From assembly GCA_910584865.1 (NCBI GenBank), contig CAJUCE010000062.1:5792-13542 (forward strand): 7,751 nucleotides of DNA. The letters are read 5' to 3'. The translations under genes were made by a program, and so were the position numbers. Positions 6,770 through 7,751 of this stretch are shown here, in pieces. Every line of letters starts with the position of its first letter. The first letter of the stretch is position 1. A model generated the notes under the pieces. It worked only from the letters and a program-made list of their open reading frames with translations. It was not told the DNA's origin and did no database searches. The DNA comes from an uncultured Acetatifactor sp. GTDB lineage: Bacteria > Bacillota > Clostridia > Lachnospirales > Lachnospiraceae.

Positions 6770-6797
6770 TTGTGGAACTGACTGTGACAAATATAAT
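6770..6797 (+). promoter_or_regulatory. Promoter-like sequence pointing into a terminator
   Basis: TATAAT (6792-6797) is a perfect -10 box with TTGTGG (6770-6775) 16 bp upstream as a weak -35. Transcription from it would start about 10 bases before the terminator hairpin and give a transcript of only about 50 bases. It may be a chance match. Confidence 0.25.
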
Positions 6798-6807
6798 AGG
6801 GCAGAAA

Positions 6808-6856
6808 AGAAAAGCCGGCGGTACAGATAGACTATCTGTACTGCTGGCTTTTTTCT
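6808..6856. terminator. Strong bidirectional intrinsic terminator
   Basis: GTACAGATAG (6821-6830) pairs perfectly with CTATCTGTAC (6832-6841), and the stem continues through AAAGCCGGCG against TGCTGGCTTT with two G-T wobbles, making about 20 pairs. It is followed by T6 (6849-6854), while the opposite side is A-rich (AAAAGAAAA, 6805-6813) and becomes a U-tract on the minus strand. It lies between convergent genes and can stop both the TetR-end transcript and the XRE-type transcript. Confidence 0.88.
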
Positions 6857-6879
6857 GCCTTGTGGCATAAGAATTCCAT

Positions 6880-7239
6880 TTACAGAGCTTCTGTTACCTC
6901 TGCGCTTCTGTCAGTTCCTGCCAGAGCCGTGGCGGTGGCAAGTAATACGGACAGGTCTTTCTCGTCACATTGAGAAAGAAGCCGCAGCAATTCATGGTAT
7001 GTAGAGTCCGTTTTGTGACTGTCTGAGAAGATACAGTCATCCGCAGATATATTCAGCGTTCTGCAGATATGGTAAAAACCTTCAATACTGGGGGAACAGC
7101 GGCAGCGCTCCAAATCTTTCTGGAAGGAAAGAGAATGGCCAAGGAGTTCTGCGCATGTAGCCTGTGTCAGACGTTTTTTTGCCCTGGCAGCTTTCAGTGC
7201 GTTTTTGAAAGCCTGGGCATCCTTGATTGATAGAGACAT
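6880..7239 (-). CDS. XRE-family (cro/C1-type) helix-turn-helix regulator
   Basis: A 119-residue protein read on the minus strand. ATG 7239 is chosen because AAGGAGGTG (7254-7246) ends 6 bases upstream; the GTG at 7248 is part of that site and cannot be the start. The cro/C1-type HTH covers about residues 11-70: FKNALKAARAKKRLTQATCAELLG, written here as two joined helices, then LSFQKDLERCRCSPSIEGF and YHICRTLNISADD. The recognition segment, LSFQKDLE, is unlike the common VS-ISRIE pattern. Residues 80-108 form an amphipathic helix pair (ELLRLLSQCDEKDLSVLLATA), seen in many small Clostridia regulators and perhaps used for dimerisation. It is convergent with the resistance-like operon and so not part of it. 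The upstream region carries several palindromes and repeats that may be its operators. Its target is unknown. Confidence 0.87.
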   Translation of the reverse strand: MSLSIKDAQAFKNALKAARAKKRLTQATCAELLGHSLSFQKDLERCRCSPSIEGFYHICRTLNISADDCIFSDSHKTDSTYHELLRLLSQCDEKDLSVLLATATALAGTDRSAEVTEAL

Positions 7240-7256
7240 TGTCGTCACCTCCTTGT

Positions 7257-7266
7257 TAGTAGTGTA
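7257..7266 (+). repeat. TAGTAGYGTA repeat, copy 1
   Basis: TAGTAGTGTA lies just upstream of the XRE gene's ribosome binding site. It differs by one base from TAGTAGCGTA at 7311-7320, in the same orientation 54 bases away. It could be an operator half-site in the 5' leader of the XRE-type gene. Confidence 0.4.
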
Positions 7267-7271
7267 ATGGC

Positions 7272-7297
7272 ATACCTTTTAAAAGTAAAAATGGTAT
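7272..7297. promoter_or_regulatory. Palindromic operator-like block upstream of the XRE-type gene
   Basis: ATACC (7272-7276) and GGTAT (7293-7297) form inverted arms 16 bases apart, and inside them CTTTTAAAAG (7276-7285) is a perfect 10-bp palindrome. The block is 33-58 bases upstream of the XRE start codon, a suitable place for autoregulation or for part of its promoter. No clear -35/-10 pair could be fixed. Confidence 0.4.
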
Positions 7298-7310
7298 AGA
7301 CATCTCTATA

Positions 7311-7331
7311 TAGTAGCGTATAAGACTACTA
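7311..7331. repeat. Dyad element TAGTAG-N9-CTACTA (left copy)
   Basis: TAGTAG (7311-7316) and CTACTA (7326-7331) are inverted arms separated by 9 bases. The 17-bp core GTAGCGTATAAGACTAC (7313-7329) recurs in inverted orientation at 7511-7527 with 14 of 17 bases identical. Each copy is itself partly palindromic with a 9-base centre, which is typical of a protein-binding site and also possible for the ends of a small mobile element. Confidence 0.55.
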
Positions 7332-7397
7332 AGCATCCAGATTTCTGGTGAACAAAAAAAACATGGTTCATCAGAGATCTATTTGGGTGCTTTTTTT
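7331..7397 (+). terminator. Long hairpin with T7 run
   Basis: The left arm 7331-7353 (AAGCATCCAGAT then TTCTGGTGAAC) pairs with 7366-7392 (GTTCATCAGAGATCT, bulge ATTT at 7381-7384, GGGTGCTT). Differences between the arms are T/C or A/G changes that keep G-U pairs. The loop is A-rich (7354-7365). T7 follows at 7391-7397, so it has the form of an intrinsic terminator for plus-strand transcription, though no plus-strand gene ends just before it. It could end a short non-coding RNA. Confidence 0.6.
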
Positions 7398-7421
7398 GAC
7401 CATGGGAAAGGCGCATGGTCA
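7397..7421. repeat. 8-bp inverted repeat directly after the T-run
   Basis: TGACCATG (7397-7404) and CATGGTCA (7414-7421) are perfect inverted arms with a 9-base loop, GGAAAGGCG. No T-run follows on either strand, so it is more likely a protein-binding dyad or an RNA structure than a terminator. Confidence 0.5.
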
Positions 7422-7473
7422 TATTGAAAAGTAGATATAAGCCGGATGCCGGTGGGAAAATTCTGTTAAAAAA

Positions 7474-7509
7474 ATCGCATCTTGTTATAAGGACGATTAT
7501 ACCTGCGAT
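7474..7509. repeat. Nested inverted repeat ATCGCA/TGCGAT
   Basis: ATCGCA (7474-7479) pairs with TGCGAT (7504-7509). Inside, GTTATAA (7484-7490) can pair with TTATAC (7496-7501) with one bulged base around a GGACG loop. Together they give a bulged hairpin or an extended dyad adjoining the right copy of the 17-bp element. Confidence 0.35.
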
Positions 7510-7510
7510 G

Positions 7511-7528
7511 GTAGTTTGGTACGCTACT
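7511..7528. repeat. Dyad element GTAG-N9-CTAC (right, inverted copy)
   Basis: GTAGTTTGGTACGCTAC (7511-7527) read on the minus strand is GTAGCGTACCAAACTAC, 14 of 17 identical to 7313-7329. Extending the alignment inwards and outwards to 20 positions still gives 16 matches between 7312-7331 and the complement of 7528-7509. No obvious target duplication flanks the pair. Confidence 0.55.
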
Positions 7529-7670
7529 TTTTAAAGATAAATATATTCAGGATGTGAAGGGTGGTCCACGAACGGCAGGAAGAAAGCATTCCCTCATTGT
7601 CTCTTTCCATACAGCAGAAAAAGGATCATTATCCGGTATATGACCGAAATAATCACCCTTTTTTCTCTTT

Positions 7671-7751
7671 TTAAGCCACATACATGTAGAGATGGCAGCC
7701 GAAGAAATAACATTCCCGGTGGGAGTCCCATCCCCAGTTACAGTCGGGCTG
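7671..7751 (-). pseudogene. Probable insertion-sequence transposase fragment (partial, runs off the window)
   Basis: Reading the minus strand inwards from the window edge gives 26 codons and a TAA at 7673-7671. They include NWGWDSHRECYFFG and HLYMYVA. The pattern 'W/YG(W)DSYR..YFYGY.LYM' is, from memory, the segment around a catalytic Asp in DDE transposases of several Clostridia insertion sequences. In those the protein continues with a DLP-type stretch for another 150 or more residues; here it stops at once, and no matching continuation appears in the other two frames. It is therefore probably the broken end of a transposase gene whose start lies beyond the window. The short length limits confidence. 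Confidence 0.5.

Larger units (their letters stand above)
7240..7670. other. 431-bp region without a convincing gene, rich in repeats and hairpins
   Basis: I find no credible protein with a start and ribosome binding site here. The region holds the XRE gene's leader, two palindromes (7272-7297), TAGTAGYGTA repeats, a 17-bp element in two inverted copies, and three hairpins, each listed separately. On the minus strand a frame is open from the window edge to a TGA at 7547-7549 (67 codons, including KKGDYFGHIPDNDPF) but matches nothing I recognise. Confidence 0.6.

Noticed and set aside
7547..7750. 67-codon minus-strand frame open to the window edge (contains KKGDYFGHIPDNDPF and FLPAVRGPP)
   Set aside because: It overlaps the transposase-like frame, has no start with a ribosome binding site and matches nothing I know. 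A real C-terminus cannot be excluded without the neighbouring sequence.
7240..7751. CRISPR array or plasmid iteron origin in the repeat-rich end
   Set aside because: The repeats are few, unevenly spaced and in mixed orientation; there are no regular spacers, cas genes or replication initiator gene.

Overview
The window looks like chromosomal or accessory DNA from a low-to-mid GC Gram-positive Clostridia, most likely Lachnospiraceae. The reasons are strong AGGAGG ribosome binding sites, an LVGC lipobox lipoprotein, TTGACA/TATATT-type promoters and the protein families present. This assignment is inferred from gene character, not from a marker gene.

Layout. 17-694 (+) is a HAD-superfamily hydrolase gene broken by an in-frame TAG at codon 21. 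It overlaps a gene for a large uncharacterised lipoprotein (681-2366, +). An intergenic stretch (2367-2476) holds a near-consensus promoter framed by two dyads. It drives a MerR-type regulator with an extra N-terminal helix-turn-helix domain (2477-3517, +). Next comes a promoter with the 19-bp spacer typical of MerR-activated promoters (3547-3577) and a perfect ribosome binding site. The gene these serve appears to be only the two ends of an MFS efflux pump, joined out of frame (3602-3801). Tightly coupled downstream are a BcrA/LanF-like ABC ATPase (3794-4522), an ABC-2-type permease (4519-5226), a CPBP-family membrane protease-like protein (5226-6065) and a TetR-family regulator (6070-6678). 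The run ends at a strong bidirectional terminator (about 6808-6856), shared with a convergent XRE-type regulator gene (6880-7239, minus).

The last 500 bases hold no convincing complete gene. They are rich in repeats and hairpins: a TAGTAGYGTA motif in three places, a 17-bp near-palindromic element in two inverted copies, and three hairpins, one followed by a T-run. At the window edge, on the minus strand, is what looks like a fragment of an insertion-sequence transposase.

How the genes may work together (inference): the MerR protein would sense a small molecule and switch on the 3547 promoter. That promoter probably once drove an MFS drug pump and now reads into the ABC/CPBP/TetR cassette. 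The cassette resembles peptide-antibiotic resistance or bacteriocin-immunity modules, but no bacteriocin structural gene is present. The broken HAD gene, gutted MFS gene and transposase fragment show a region under decay and rearrangement.
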